A stretch of 58,103 bases of DNA. It comes from Bacillota bacterium (lineage in GTDB: Bacteria > Bacillota > Clostridia > Oscillospirales > Ruminococcaceae). The position numbers and the translations under genes are program-made. Where the stretch lies: contig JAEXUW010000015.1 in assembly GCA_023439835.1 (NCBI GenBank), positions 1-58,103 of the forward strand, given 5' to 3'. Below the pieces are notes generated by a model. It had not been told where the DNA came from and made no database searches. It saw only the letters and a list, made by a program, of their open reading frames with translations. Every line of letters begins with the position of its first letter. Within the stretch, counting starts at the first letter, position 1. Of this stretch, positions 33,501 through 42,091 are shown one piece after another.

Positions 33501-34863
33501 CATATTCAGGCGGATCGACCCTGTCGAAGCAGTCGCATCCTTGATTGAGTGCGCTATAACTACTGATTTTATTATTCGTTTTCTGACAGCAAAGAATAAA
33601 AAAGCTGGCGTGTGGTTTTATGCTTTGTGTGTTTTTCTTCTTTTCATTGATGTAAGTATTCAAAATTACATATCAGTTTTTGAAGGCTTTTCAGGGCTAA
33701 CTCAAATAATAGCTTGTTTTGGATTGGCACTGGTTTTCTTAAAGGGGAAGGCTTCAGAAAAGCTGTTTGTATCAGTCTTGAGCTGTATTCCGATTATTCT
33801 AATAAACCTGTCGGTATTAACGGTGGTTAGTCGGGCGTTTTCAATACCGCTTGAGGAGGTAGCGTTAAGCAAAGGCGCAATAAGGCTCATCACCCTATTC
33901 TCAACGAAGTTCTTGTATTTTTTAGTCACACGATATATTGTCGGGCTCAAGCAAAAAGAGAATTATGCGCTTTCCTCAACAGAATGGATTACAGTTATTA
34001 TAATTTTTGCGACGACGCTTGTTATCGGGGTATCTCACCTGAGCATTGTTTTCTCTGAGAATGAAAAAACTGATACTGTTTCATTTGGTGTTATCGGCGG
34101 GCTTGTGGTAATTAATATTCTGACATATACGGTGCTTTTGAAAATAAGCAGAGAGAATAAAAGAAAGACACGCTATGCGATGATGGAAATTCAGCTTGGA
34201 GAGCAGGAGAAAAGCATGCGTGAAATAAAGTCAAGCTACTCAGAGATAATAAAAATAAGACATGATTTGAAAAATTATATTGAATGTGGAACACTTTTGT
34301 TAAAGGATGGTCATTTAGAAGAAGCCCTGAGCTATTTTGAGCGCATTTCATATGATAAGATTGGTACGGTGGTTCAATTTGTTAATACGTCAAGCAATGT
34401 TATCAATGCCGTCATTAACTCAAAACTTACCAAATGCAGAGAAGAGGGTATTGAGTTTAAATATTTGGTTACTGCCTCTATTGATGCCTTTGACGAGATT
34501 GAGCTAGGTATTCTTATTTCAAATCTTTTTGACAATGCTATTGAAGCATTGAGCAAGAGTAAAGGTGAGAAAAATATTTCTCTTGATATTACCGACAATA
34601 AAGGCTATCTGTGTATATTAATGAAGAACAGCCTTGACGTCTCTGTGCTTGAGAAAAACCCAAAGCTTTTGACGTCAAAGATTGACAAAAAGCGACATGG
34701 AATAGGACTTAAATCAGTAAGGGATATTGTTGATAAGCACGAGGGACTATTAAATTTCAGTGAGGAATACGAAGAATTTATTGTTGACTTATGGCTGAAA
34801 TTTCCTGATAGCTTACCACTTACGCAGAATAACGACCAGATATGCCAAACCCCTTGTAATTAA
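33490..34863 (+). CDS. agrC: GHKL-type sensor histidine kinase (AgrC-like)
   Basis: Receptor kinase for the cyclic peptide, 457 aa. About six membrane helices occupy residues 10-220, followed by a coiled linker (EIQLGEQEKSMREIKSSY). The H-box is IRHDLKNYIECG (His near 259). The GHKL ATPase shows NLFDNAIEAL as N-box and KRHGIGLKSVRDIV as G-box. Such kinases phosphorylate the LytTR regulator encoded just upstream. No class-specific peptide-contact residues can be read from sequence. Confidence 0.88.
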   Translation: MIVDIFRRIDPVEAVASLIECAITTDFIIRFLTAKNKKAGVWFYALCVFLLFIDVSIQNYISVFEGFSGLTQIIACFGLALVFLKGKASEKLFVSVLSCIPIILINLSVLTVVSRAFSIPLEEVALSKGAIRLITLFSTKFLYFLVTRYIVGLKQKENYALSSTEWITVIIIFATTLVIGVSHLSIVFSENEKTDTVSFGVIGGLVVINILTYTVLLKISRENKRKTRYAMMEIQLGEQEKSMREIKSSYSEIIKIRHDLKNYIECGTLLLKDGHLEEALSYFERISYDKIGTVVQFVNTSSNVINAVINSKLTKCREEGIEFKYLVTASIDAFDEIELGILISNLFDNAIEALSKSKGEKNISLDITDNKGYLCILMKNSLDVSVLEKNPKLLTSKIDKKRHGIGLKSVRDIVDKHEGLLNFSEEYEEFIVDLWLKFPDSLPLTQNNDQICQTPCN

Positions 34864-34905
34864 ATTAAATATCGGCTATGCTTTTTTCAAAGGACGGTAA
34901 CATTT

Positions 34906-35487
34906 ATGATTACTTTCTTAAGCAGAAAGCTAGCCGATTTTTTATGCAAAAAAGGCGTTATTCTAAATGATGAAAAAGAAATATATCAGTATGGCTATGA
35001 GCTTCTGATTTCAGATATTTTTAGTTTCTTAATTCTATCAATTATCGGGATTTTTTCAAAGCTTATTATTGAGACTTACGTTTTTTACATTACGTTTGTT
35101 CTCACAAGACGGTTTTGCGGCGGGTATCATGCGGATACATATTTCAAATGTCATATAAGCACGCTTATCGTTTATACATTGATTATGATTATTTCTTTTC
35201 TTGTTTCACAGTTTGGAATAGCGTTTCTTAATTTAATTCTGATATCCTTTTATTTTATTACTGCCTTGGTTTATGCTCCTATTGAAAACCAAAACAAGCC
35301 TCTTGAGACTGAGGATAAGATTAAATTCAGAAAGCTCAGCTTTATGTTCGGGGGTATATTCGCTGTAATATGTTTATTGCTTATGCTTGTTTCGGACAGG
35401 CTATCTCTCGTCGTCTCTTTAACATTGTCAGCTTCGGCGATGTTAATGGTCATAGAACGTTATAAAAACGAGGAGGAACTAAAATGA
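34906..35487 (+). CDS. agrB: AgrB-family peptide-processing membrane endopeptidase
   Basis: Cleaves AgrD and closes the peptide ring. A 193-aa protein with about five or six membrane helices. The catalytic pair is seen in TRRFCGGYHADTYFKCH: a His and a Cys seven residues apart, the spacing of His77 and Cys84 in S. aureus AgrB. The AgrD gene overlaps its stop by four bases (ATGA), so the enzyme and its substrate are translationally coupled. Confidence 0.88.
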   Translation: MITFLSRKLADFLCKKGVILNDEKEIYQYGYELLISDIFSFLILSIIGIFSKLIIETYVFYITFVLTRRFCGGYHADTYFKCHISTLIVYTLIMIISFLVSQFGIAFLNLILISFYFITALVYAPIENQNKPLETEDKIKFRKLSFMFGGIFAVICLLLMLVSDRLSLVVSLTLSASAMLMVIERYKNEEELK

Positions 35488-35624
35488 AACAAAGCAAAAA
35501 CACAGTTCTCAAAACAGTGGCAAAAATCGGTATGGTTTCAGCGGTCAAGTCCTGCGGTTCAGCTTCCAGATGGCTTTGTCATGAACCGAAAGTTCCAGTA
35601 AGCCTGAAAAAGCTTGCAAAGTAA
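35484..35624 (+). CDS. agrD: AgrD-like cyclic-peptide precursor with Ser in place of the ring Cys
   Basis: A 46-residue precursor: an amphipathic basic leader (about 5-22), a core at about 23-32 (SCGSASRWLC) and an acidic-proline tail, HEPKVPVSLKKL. The tail matches the AgrB recognition region of clostridial and listerial AgrD (a bulky segment, then E/Q-P-x-x-P). Aligned by that tail, the ring-forming Cys of the C. perfringens (SACLWFT-HQPEEP) and Listeria (ACFMFV-YEPKSP) precursors falls on Ser28 here, with Cys32 at the predicted cleavage end and Cys24 upstream. The mature signal may be a Ser lactone, as known in S. intermedius, or use another ring. AGGAGGAAC precedes the ATG 35484, which overlaps the agrB stop. 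Confidence 0.8.
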   Translation: MKQSKNTVLKTVAKIGMVSAVKSCGSASRWLCHEPKVPVSLKKLAK

Positions 35625-35641
35625 TTCCTGAAAAATAAGCG

Positions 35642-35675
35642 AGGGAGACAGTAAAAACTGCCTCCCTTGTGATTT
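35642..35675 (+). terminator. terminator of the agr operon
   Basis: AGGGAG-CAGT (35642-35652) pairs with ACTG-CTCCCT (35657-35667) with one internal mismatch, then TTGTGATTT. The T-run is imperfect. Confidence 0.6.
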
Positions 35676-35777
35676 AAATAAACAACTTATAAATATTTAC
35701 AAAAAGTGAAGCAGTATACAATTAATCCAACAAACAGAAATTATTGATTTTTTGCTTGCTTTAGTCTGGGGGAACAT

Positions 35778-38111
35778 ATGAAGAAAATAGGAACAAAAAT
35801 TACAGCAATATCAGTAGCGTGTATAATGGTAGCAGTAGTTTCAGCTGTGTTTATTATGAATTGGGGGTCAAGCACTCTTCTCGATGACACAGTGAAAGAG
35901 GTAACAGAAAATGCACTAAAGGCGCTTGAAATTCAAACAAATGATTTGAAAGCAACTGCTCATGAGGCGGCTTACATAATATCCAACAGCTCCTCTGTGG
36001 TTAATGCAGTTGAGCAAGGCGGCTATGACGAAATTCTTGAGGCAGTGAACAAGGTAATCAGTCAGAACAACCTTAAAACAGACTTTACCACAGTGACAGA
36101 TATCAACGGCATTGTAATAGCAAGAACGCACAGTAAGAACACCGGAGATTCAATTGCATCGCAAAAAAATGTCAAGCTTGCTCTTTCTGGGAAATCAGAG
36201 GCTATGCTTGAAAGGGGCACAGAGATTAAGCTTACAATCAGATCAGGTGCGCCTATTTATAACAGCACCGGTGCTATAATCGGAGTTGTTTCAACCGGCT
36301 ATTCGCTTGAGAACTTTGATGTCGTTGATAAGCTCAAAGAAATGACTGGAGTAGAATATACGTTTTATGTCGATGACACCAGAGTATGTACTACATTCTT
36401 GTCAAATGGAGAAAGGGCAATCGGAACAAAGGTAGCCGCTGACATATACAAGAAAGCTTCTGAGGAGCGCGAGGGCTGCTGTGTAAAATCTGATGTATTC
36501 GGGAAAAGGTATTTTACAGCATATCAGCCGTTTTTAGATAATGACGGAAATTATCTTGGTATGTTTGCCTGCGGTAAATATATTGGCGATATTGAGGAGC
36601 ATAAAGCAAGCACGTTGTTCGTTTCTTCAATGGCAGTATTTGCGGTTATGTTACTGTCGGCATTTGTGATCATAATTCTCGTTAGAAGAATGATAACAAA
36701 GCCTGTTTCAAGTATGCTTTCGTGTGCAAAGAAGATGTCTGAGGGTGATCTTGATATTTCAGCTTGCGTGTCATCAAAGGATGAGATTGGCCAGCTTGCA
36801 GAATCGCTGAATATTACAGCAAGGACATTGAATACATACATTGAGGATATATCAAAGAATCTTCTTGAGCTTTCAGAAGGAAATATGAACATCACGATTG
36901 AGCAGGAGTATGTCGGCGACTTTGCGGCAATAAAAACTGCGCTTTTGAAAATTTCAGAATCAATCAAAGGCTATGTAGCTGATATTTCAAGCAATCTTGC
37001 TAAAATGTCAGAGGGTAATATGAACATCCAAATTAACCATGAGTATTGTGGAGACTTCATACCAATAAAGGTTGCGTTGGTTGTTATTTCAGATACGCTG
37101 AGGCTTTATGTTAATGATATTTCATCAGTTTTAAGCAAAATGGCAGAAGGTGACATGACTGTTGATATTACACAGGATTATGTGGGCGACTTTAAGCCGA
37201 TAAAGCTGGCACTGATACAGATTAATCAGGCATTAAACGATACGCTCGGGTCGATTTATCTTTCATCTGAACAGGTTTCACAAGGCGCAACTCAGGTTTC
37301 TGACGGCTCACAGGTTCTTTCAAACGGTGCCACTGAACAGGCTAGCGCTATTGAGCAGCTTTCAGTTTCCATAAATGAAATATCCGACAAAATAAGAAGC
37401 AACTCAGACGATGTTAATAAAGCAACAGTATATGTTAAGCAAGCTGGGGACGGAGTAGCTGAAAGCAATGCATCAATGAAGCAGATGCTAAAGGCGATGA
37501 ACGAAATAGAAAGCAGTTCAAAAGAAATATCTAAAATAATCAAGGTTATAGATGATATTGCATATCAAACGAACATTCTGGCACTCAATGCAGCTGTTGA
37601 GGCGGCACGAGCTGGCTCGGCAGGGAAGGGCTTTGCCGTTGTGGCTGATGAAGTTAGAAATCTTGCTTCAAAGAGTGCGGATGCAGCAAAGCAAACTACC
37701 GCTTTAATAGAAGGCGCAATTAAAAACGTTAATAATGGTATGAATATTGCTGAATCAACAGCAAATTCTCTTGCCAATGTTTCTGAAAAGGCTGAGCTTG
37801 TCAGCTCGACAATTGATAAGGTTTCAGTTGCATCAAGTGAACAGGCAGTGGCAGTCGCTCAGGTTTCTCAGGGAATTGAACAGATTTCTGTTGTAGTGCA
37901 AAACAACTCTGCTATTTCAGAGGAAAGTGCTGCTGCAAGTGAGGAACTATCAGGTCAAGCAGAAATGCTCAGAAACGAAGTTGAAAAATTCAAGCTTAAA
38001 AACCACGGCGAAGCAGTGAAGAAAAATTCAGTCACTCATGGGAACAAAAAACAACATGAGTTTCGCGGATTTGACGATGGCTCAAGCAAGACTGCTTCTT
38101 TAAAATACTGA
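35778..38111 (+). CDS. methyl-accepting chemotaxis protein with Cache sensor and poly-HAMP
   Basis: A 777-aa chemoreceptor. A membrane helix (8-30), an outer Cache-type ligand domain (about 35-275, with NDLKATAHEAAYIISNS and TDINGIVIARTH), a second helix (about 280-303), then a canonical HAMP. Three further HAMP-like units follow with exact 45-residue spacing, marked by EYVGDF (Tyr378), EYCGDF (Tyr423) and DYVGDF (Tyr468). The signalling domain has the hairpin tip IDDIAYQTNILALNAAVEAARAG near 595. The repeats presumably relay and tune the signal. No che genes lie nearby. GGGGGAA precedes the ATG. Confidence 0.9.
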   Translation: MKKIGTKITAISVACIMVAVVSAVFIMNWGSSTLLDDTVKEVTENALKALEIQTNDLKATAHEAAYIISNSSSVVNAVEQGGYDEILEAVNKVISQNNLKTDFTTVTDINGIVIARTHSKNTGDSIASQKNVKLALSGKSEAMLERGTEIKLTIRSGAPIYNSTGAIIGVVSTGYSLENFDVVDKLKEMTGVEYTFYVDDTRVCTTFLSNGERAIGTKVAADIYKKASEEREGCCVKSDVFGKRYFTAYQPFLDNDGNYLGMFACGKYIGDIEEHKASTLFVSSMAVFAVMLLSAFVIIILVRRMITKPVSSMLSCAKKMSEGDLDISACVSSKDEIGQLAESLNITARTLNTYIEDISKNLLELSEGNMNITIEQEYVGDFAAIKTALLKISESIKGYVADISSNLAKMSEGNMNIQINHEYCGDFIPIKVALVVISDTLRLYVNDISSVLSKMAEGDMTVDITQDYVGDFKPIKLALIQINQALNDTLGSIYLSSEQVSQGATQVSDGSQVLSNGATEQASAIEQLSVSINEISDKIRSNSDDVNKATVYVKQAGDGVAESNASMKQMLKAMNEIESSSKEISKIIKVIDDIAYQTNILALNAAVEAARAGSAGKGFAVVADEVRNLASKSADAAKQTTALIEGAIKNVNNGMNIAESTANSLANVSEKAELVSSTIDKVSVASSEQAVAVAQVSQGIEQISVVVQNNSAISEESAAASEELSGQAEMLRNEVEKFKLKNHGEAVKKNSVTHGNKKQHEFRGFDDGSSKTASLKY

Positions 38112-38131
38112 CGACTTCTGACAATACAGAA

Positions 38132-38174
38132 AAGCGGGAAAGCCTGTCTCCAGGGCTTTCCCGTTTTTCGTTTT
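38132..38174. terminator. bidirectional terminator between the MCP and araC-type genes
   Basis: CGGGAAAGCC (38135-38144) pairs with GGCTTTCCCG (38154-38163), followed by TTTTTCGTTTTT on the plus strand. Confidence 0.85.
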
Positions 38175-38980
38175 TAACCTTTTCTGTATTGTGCGGGGGA
38201 TACGCCCTTTGCTTTTTTGAACAAGTCCCCAAAATAATTGCTGTTGTTGAAGCCACATCGGAATGCAATTTCTGTTATTGAGCTTTTTGTCTCAAGAAGC
38301 TGTACCGAAGCCTCTTTCAGCCTTATCTGATTTAAATATTCTTTGAAGCTAAAACCGGTAACCTGCTTGAATTTCTTTGAAAAATATGTCGGGCTTAAAT
38401 CGGCAACCTCAGCTGCGTCGTTTAGGGTGATGTCATTGGCAAAATTTTTGAATATGAATTTCGCTGCGGCTTGAATAGCATAGTCTGAGGTGCTGACAGC
38501 TTCGGGATTATCGGTTGAATAATCACGATATCGCATTATCAACAGCATCAGCTGCTGAAAATAGTAATATAAAAGCTGTCTGGAATAATCGTCGGTCAGC
38601 TTTATTTCCACCTGCATTTTCAAAAGAAGCTCTTCAACCTCGGCACGTCTGTTATTAACAATGGTATATTTGTCAGATTTGAGAGAATCCTTAATGCTTT
38701 TTGTTTCAGAAGGCTCTGTGGTGTTCTCTCTGAAATATATTACAATTCTTTCATGCGTGCCTTTGAAATAATAAGAGGTATGGTGAAGGTCGTCTTTTGA
38801 AATCAGCATTATATCACCCTGTTTTAGCTGATACACCGTGTCATTTACAAAATATCTGCAAGTTCCGGTGAGCATGTAATACAGCTCATAATACGAGTGA
38901 AAATGATCGTTATTCATGACAAAGGAAGGAGTACGCTTTATTTTGTCAATATAAAACGGATAGCATTTTTGAGTTTCCAT
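38174..38980 (-). CDS. AraC-family transcriptional regulator with cupin sensor
   Basis: A 268-aa regulator. Residues 15-130 are a cupin-like sensor (HFHSYYELYYMLTGTCRYFVN, QLKQGDIMLISKDDLHHTSY), and residues 165-268 are the double-HTH AraC domain (ITLNDAAEVADLSPTYFSKKFKQVTGFSF, then ITEIAFRCGFNNSNYFGDLFKK). Divergent from a MATE exporter, 140 nt apart, so it most likely controls the exporter in response to a small ligand. The start is ATG 38980 after GGAGGAT; a 36-nt upstream extension has no ribosome site. Confidence 0.88.
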   Translation of the reverse strand: METQKCYPFYIDKIKRTPSFVMNNDHFHSYYELYYMLTGTCRYFVNDTVYQLKQGDIMLISKDDLHHTSYYFKGTHERIVIYFRENTTEPSETKSIKDSLKSDKYTIVNNRRAEVEELLLKMQVEIKLTDDYSRQLLYYYFQQLMLLIMRYRDYSTDNPEAVSTSDYAIQAAAKFIFKNFANDITLNDAAEVADLSPTYFSKKFKQVTGFSFKEYLNQIRLKEASVQLLETKSSITEIAFRCGFNNSNYFGDLFKKAKGVSPAQYRKG

Positions 38981-39120
38981 ATTATCCTCCTCTATTATTC
39001 CATAATAATTAATCACAAAAAATATGTAATATGATGCTATATAAATATATTATTTATAGATATTACCGTAAATATGCACTATAATAAAGCCACCATTCAA
39101 ATCATTTTAAAGGAGAAGTC

Positions 39121-40509
39121 ATGGCGGTTTTAAAAGCAGAGCTTTCCCAAAAGGATAAGAAATTCAGAGAGATGAGTCTTAACGGTGATATGTGGCGTGT
39201 AGTTTTTTATATGTGTATTCCGCTTGGAGTGTATCAGCTGGCGACTCAGCTTTTTAGGGTTCTTGACACAATGATGGCGGCGCATATCAGCACTGCTTCA
39301 ATTTCAGCGGTAACATATCTATCACAGATAACAATGATGCTTTCTGCTGTTGGCGGCGGACTTGCCGTCGGTGCTGGAATTAAAATAAGCGAGGCTTACG
39401 GCGCTGGTGATTATAGGCTTGTCAGAAGCAGAGTTAGCAGTCTTTATGCAATTATCGGAATAATAAGTGTTGTCGTTTTAGCAGGAATTCTTCCGTTCAC
39501 CGATAAATTTCTCATTCTGGCGGGAACGCCAACTGAGCTAATAAGTCAAGGCAGGAACTACTTCATTATCGACCTTATTGCGACGGTTGTCGGCTGTTTT
39601 AACAATGTTTATCTAGCGGTTGAAAGAACGCGGGGGAATTCAAAGAGAATACTAATAATAAACATGGCGGTTATTATAGTGAAGTTTGCGCTCACAGCAT
39701 TTTTTATATACGGAATGAACGGCAACATTAATCACATTGCCGGCGCAACGCTGATAGCACAACTTTTGATGTTTGTTATAGCAATGTTTAATATGTACAG
39801 CAAGGATAACGCATTTGGTTTTTCACTCAAGGCAGTGAGCTTTCGAAAGGATATTTCAGGGCCGATGGCTAAGCTGTCTGTTCCTGTAATGAGTGAAAAG
39901 CTTGCGTTTTCATTCGGCAAGGTCATCATTAACATCATGAGTAAAGACTATGGAACAAATACTGTCGGTGCGCTCGGGGTTTCAAATATGATCGGTGGCG
40001 CCACAACCAGCACGCAAAACGGATTTCAAGAGGGTGGCGCGTCAATAATCAGCCAGAATCTTGGCGCAAAAAAATATGACAGGGCGGTTGATGCTTTCAA
40101 AAAGCTCTTGATTATAAATGTTATTATTGGAACCTTTGGCTTTATCATCACGACGGTTTTTTTAGAAGGCATAAGCTCAGTTTTTTCAAAAAATGATGAG
40201 AGCTTCAGGGTTTTGGTTACACATATTTATAGATATGAAGCCTTTGGGGCGATTACACTTGGAATAAATGCGTCTGTAATGGCACTTTTATATGGAATGG
40301 GACTGACAAAGCTGACACTGATTTTAAACGTCTGTCGTGTATTTGTTTTTAGAGTGCCTGTGCTGTGGTTCTTACAAAAATTCACCGATATAGGAAGCGA
40401 CAGCGTTGGTATTGTCATGATGGTCAGCAACGTTTCAGTAGGTATTGTTGCCGGCATAACCGCAATTATCGTTCTAAAAAGATTTAGAAGCTATGTTAAG
40501 TTTCAATAG
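39121..40509 (+). CDS. MATE-family multidrug/sodium antiporter
   Basis: A 462-aa exporter with twelve predicted membrane helices in two halves, of the NorM/VmrA-like group common in Clostridia. GGGLAVGAGIKISEAYGAG in helix 2-3 and SVPVMSEKLAFSFGKVIINIM in the second half are typical family stretches. It exports cationic drugs or metabolites using an ion gradient; the substrate is unknown. AAAGGAG precedes ATG 39121. The divergent AraC regulator is its likely controller. Confidence 0.85.
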   Translation: MAVLKAELSQKDKKFREMSLNGDMWRVVFYMCIPLGVYQLATQLFRVLDTMMAAHISTASISAVTYLSQITMMLSAVGGGLAVGAGIKISEAYGAGDYRLVRSRVSSLYAIIGIISVVVLAGILPFTDKFLILAGTPTELISQGRNYFIIDLIATVVGCFNNVYLAVERTRGNSKRILIINMAVIIVKFALTAFFIYGMNGNINHIAGATLIAQLLMFVIAMFNMYSKDNAFGFSLKAVSFRKDISGPMAKLSVPVMSEKLAFSFGKVIINIMSKDYGTNTVGALGVSNMIGGATTSTQNGFQEGGASIISQNLGAKKYDRAVDAFKKLLIINVIIGTFGFIITTVFLEGISSVFSKNDESFRVLVTHIYRYEAFGAITLGINASVMALLYGMGLTKLTLILNVCRVFVFRVPVLWFLQKFTDIGSDSVGIVMMVSNVSVGIVAGITAIIVLKRFRSYVKFQ

Positions 40510-40522
40510 TATCTAAAATTCC

Positions 40523-40555
40523 ACACTCCTGTTGAAAAAGCAGGGGTGTTTTTTT
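40523..40555 (+). terminator. terminator of the MATE gene
   Basis: ACACTCCTG (40523-40531) pairs with CAGGGGTGT (40541-40549), then a run of T to 40555. Confidence 0.85.
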
Positions 40556-40559
40556 AAAA

Positions 40560-40605
40560 AAGAAACAGCCAAGGGCTATGCCATATTCAAATATGGTTCC
40601 CTTGG
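40560..40605 (-). terminator. terminator of the lacI-uxaC operon
   Basis: CCAAGGG (40569-40575) pairs with CCCTTGG (40599-40605), enclosing the palindrome CCATATTCAAATATGG. On the minus strand a T-rich stretch follows. Confidence 0.7.
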
Positions 40606-40647
40606 CAGTCGCTTTTATTTGGAGGAGAATAGGCAGTAAATAATTAA

Positions 40648-42051
40648 TTAGACTTTGAATTTAAAATAATTCAAGGCATTATTATATGATATATTTTTTA
40701 CGATTTTTCCGGCGGTATCAAGGTCATTTGGGAATTCGCCGTTTTCAATCCAGTCACCGATAATGTTGCAGAGTATTCTTCTGAAATACTCGTGGCGGGG
40801 ATAGGACAAAAAGCTTCTTGAATCGGTGAGCATACCAACAAATCCGGAAAGCAGCCCCATGCTGCCCAGAGTTTTAATCTGCTCGGTCATGCCGTCTAAA
40901 TGGTCGTTGAACCACCATGCTGAACCGTGCTGAATTTTTCCGACGGCAGAGGAATTTTGAAAGCAACCCAGTATTGAAACAATAGCGGCGTTGTCATTGG
41001 GGTTTAAGCTGTATATTACAGTTCGGGGAAGCTCATTGGTTTTGTTGAGTGCGTTTAAGAAGTCTGCCATCTGCGGTGAGGGAGCATAGTTTGCAATACA
41101 GTCATAGCCGGTGTCGGGCCCTAGCTTTTCAAACATGAGCGTGTTGTTGTCACGCTTGCAGCCATAGTGAAGCTGTAAAGCCCAGTCCATTTTATTATAC
41201 TCTCTCGAAACGAAGAGCATGAAGGCAGTTTTGAATTTAAGCTCCTCCTCTTTTGTGAGAGCTGAGGTTTTTCTTTTTTCAAATATTTTTTCTATTTCTT
41301 CATCTGGTGCGGGATAAAACATAACATATTCAAGAGCATGGTCTGACACGTTGCACCCCATGCTGTCAAAGAACTCCATTCTGTTTATCAGCGCAGCTTT
41401 CAGTGAGGAATAGTCGTTAATTTTTATTCCGCTGACTTCTGACAGCCTATCAAGATATGAAAAATAATCAGGCTTTTCAATGTTCATCGCCTTGTCGGGA
41501 CGCCATGCGGGGAGAACCTGAACATCAAAGCTTGAATCTTCTTTTATCGCTTTATGATATTCAAGAGAATCAATTGGGTCGTCGGTGGTGCAGATAATTT
41601 TTACATTAGAATTCTTTATCATATTTCTGACAGACATTGAACTCTCACGAAGCTTAGCGTTACAAATATTCCAAACATCTTCTGCTGTTTTTGAATTTAA
41701 TACTCCGTTATATCCGAAAAACCTCTGAAGCTCAAGATGACTCCAGTGCAAAACGGGGTTCCCGATAATAACCTCAACGGTTTCAGCCCATTTTTGAAAT
41801 TTCTCTCTGTCGGAAGCTTTTCCCGTAATATAATGCTCGTCAATTCCATTTGAACGCATGAGTCGCCATTTATAGTGATCGCCCCCAAGCCATACTTGAG
41901 TTATGCTGTCAAAGCTTTTGTCCTGTGCGATTTCTTTTGGGTTAATGTGACAGTGATAGTCGATAATCGGCACGGACATTGCGTAATTGTTAAAAAGAGT
42001 TTTTGCGGTTTCGGTTTTCAAAAGAAAATCGTCAGCCATGAATTGTTTCAA
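40648..42051 (-). CDS. uxaC: glucuronate (uronate) isomerase
   Basis: Isomerises galacturonate to tagaturonate (and glucuronate to fructuronate) in the cytoplasm. The 467-aa protein is normal length. The N-terminus has PIIDYHCHINPKEIAQD with the HxH metal motif. Further conserved segments are VIIGNPVLHWSHLELQRFFG, VQVLPAWRPDKAM and MLTDSRSFLSYPRHEYFRR. The start is taken as TTG 42051: GGGAGG lies 7 nt before it, while the ATG 12 nt inside is too far, and family members begin M-K-x-F-M. It follows the lacI gene by 40 nt and is divergent from uxaB. Confidence 0.92.
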   Translation of the reverse strand: MKQFMADDFLLKTETAKTLFNNYAMSVPIIDYHCHINPKEIAQDKSFDSITQVWLGGDHYKWRLMRSNGIDEHYITGKASDREKFQKWAETVEVIIGNPVLHWSHLELQRFFGYNGVLNSKTAEDVWNICNAKLRESSMSVRNMIKNSNVKIICTTDDPIDSLEYHKAIKEDSSFDVQVLPAWRPDKAMNIEKPDYFSYLDRLSEVSGIKINDYSSLKAALINRMEFFDSMGCNVSDHALEYVMFYPAPDEEIEKIFEKRKTSALTKEEELKFKTAFMLFVSREYNKMDWALQLHYGCKRDNNTLMFEKLGPDTGYDCIANYAPSPQMADFLNALNKTNELPRTVIYSLNPNDNAAIVSILGCFQNSSAVGKIQHGSAWWFNDHLDGMTEQIKTLGSMGLLSGFVGMLTDSRSFLSYPRHEYFRRILCNIIGDWIENGEFPNDLDTAGKIVKNISYNNALNYFKFKV

Positions 42052-42091
42052 GAATATTCCTCCCTTAAAATATAAAAGCAGAATGAAGGAG

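Noticed and set aside
35553..35581. Cys24 or Cys32 of AgrD as the conventional thiolactone residue
   Set aside because: Neither falls at the normal distance from the conserved E-P-x-x-P tail; Ser28 does. Kept open as an alternative in the findings.
40569..40605. Palindrome after the MATE gene as a regulatory operator
   Set aside because: Its position just after the uxaC stop on the minus strand, with a T-rich follow-on, fits a terminator better.
42039..42051. ATG 42039 as the uxaC start
   Set aside because: The GGGAGG site is 19 nt away from it, while TTG 42051 has 7-nt spacing and restores the usual family N-terminus.
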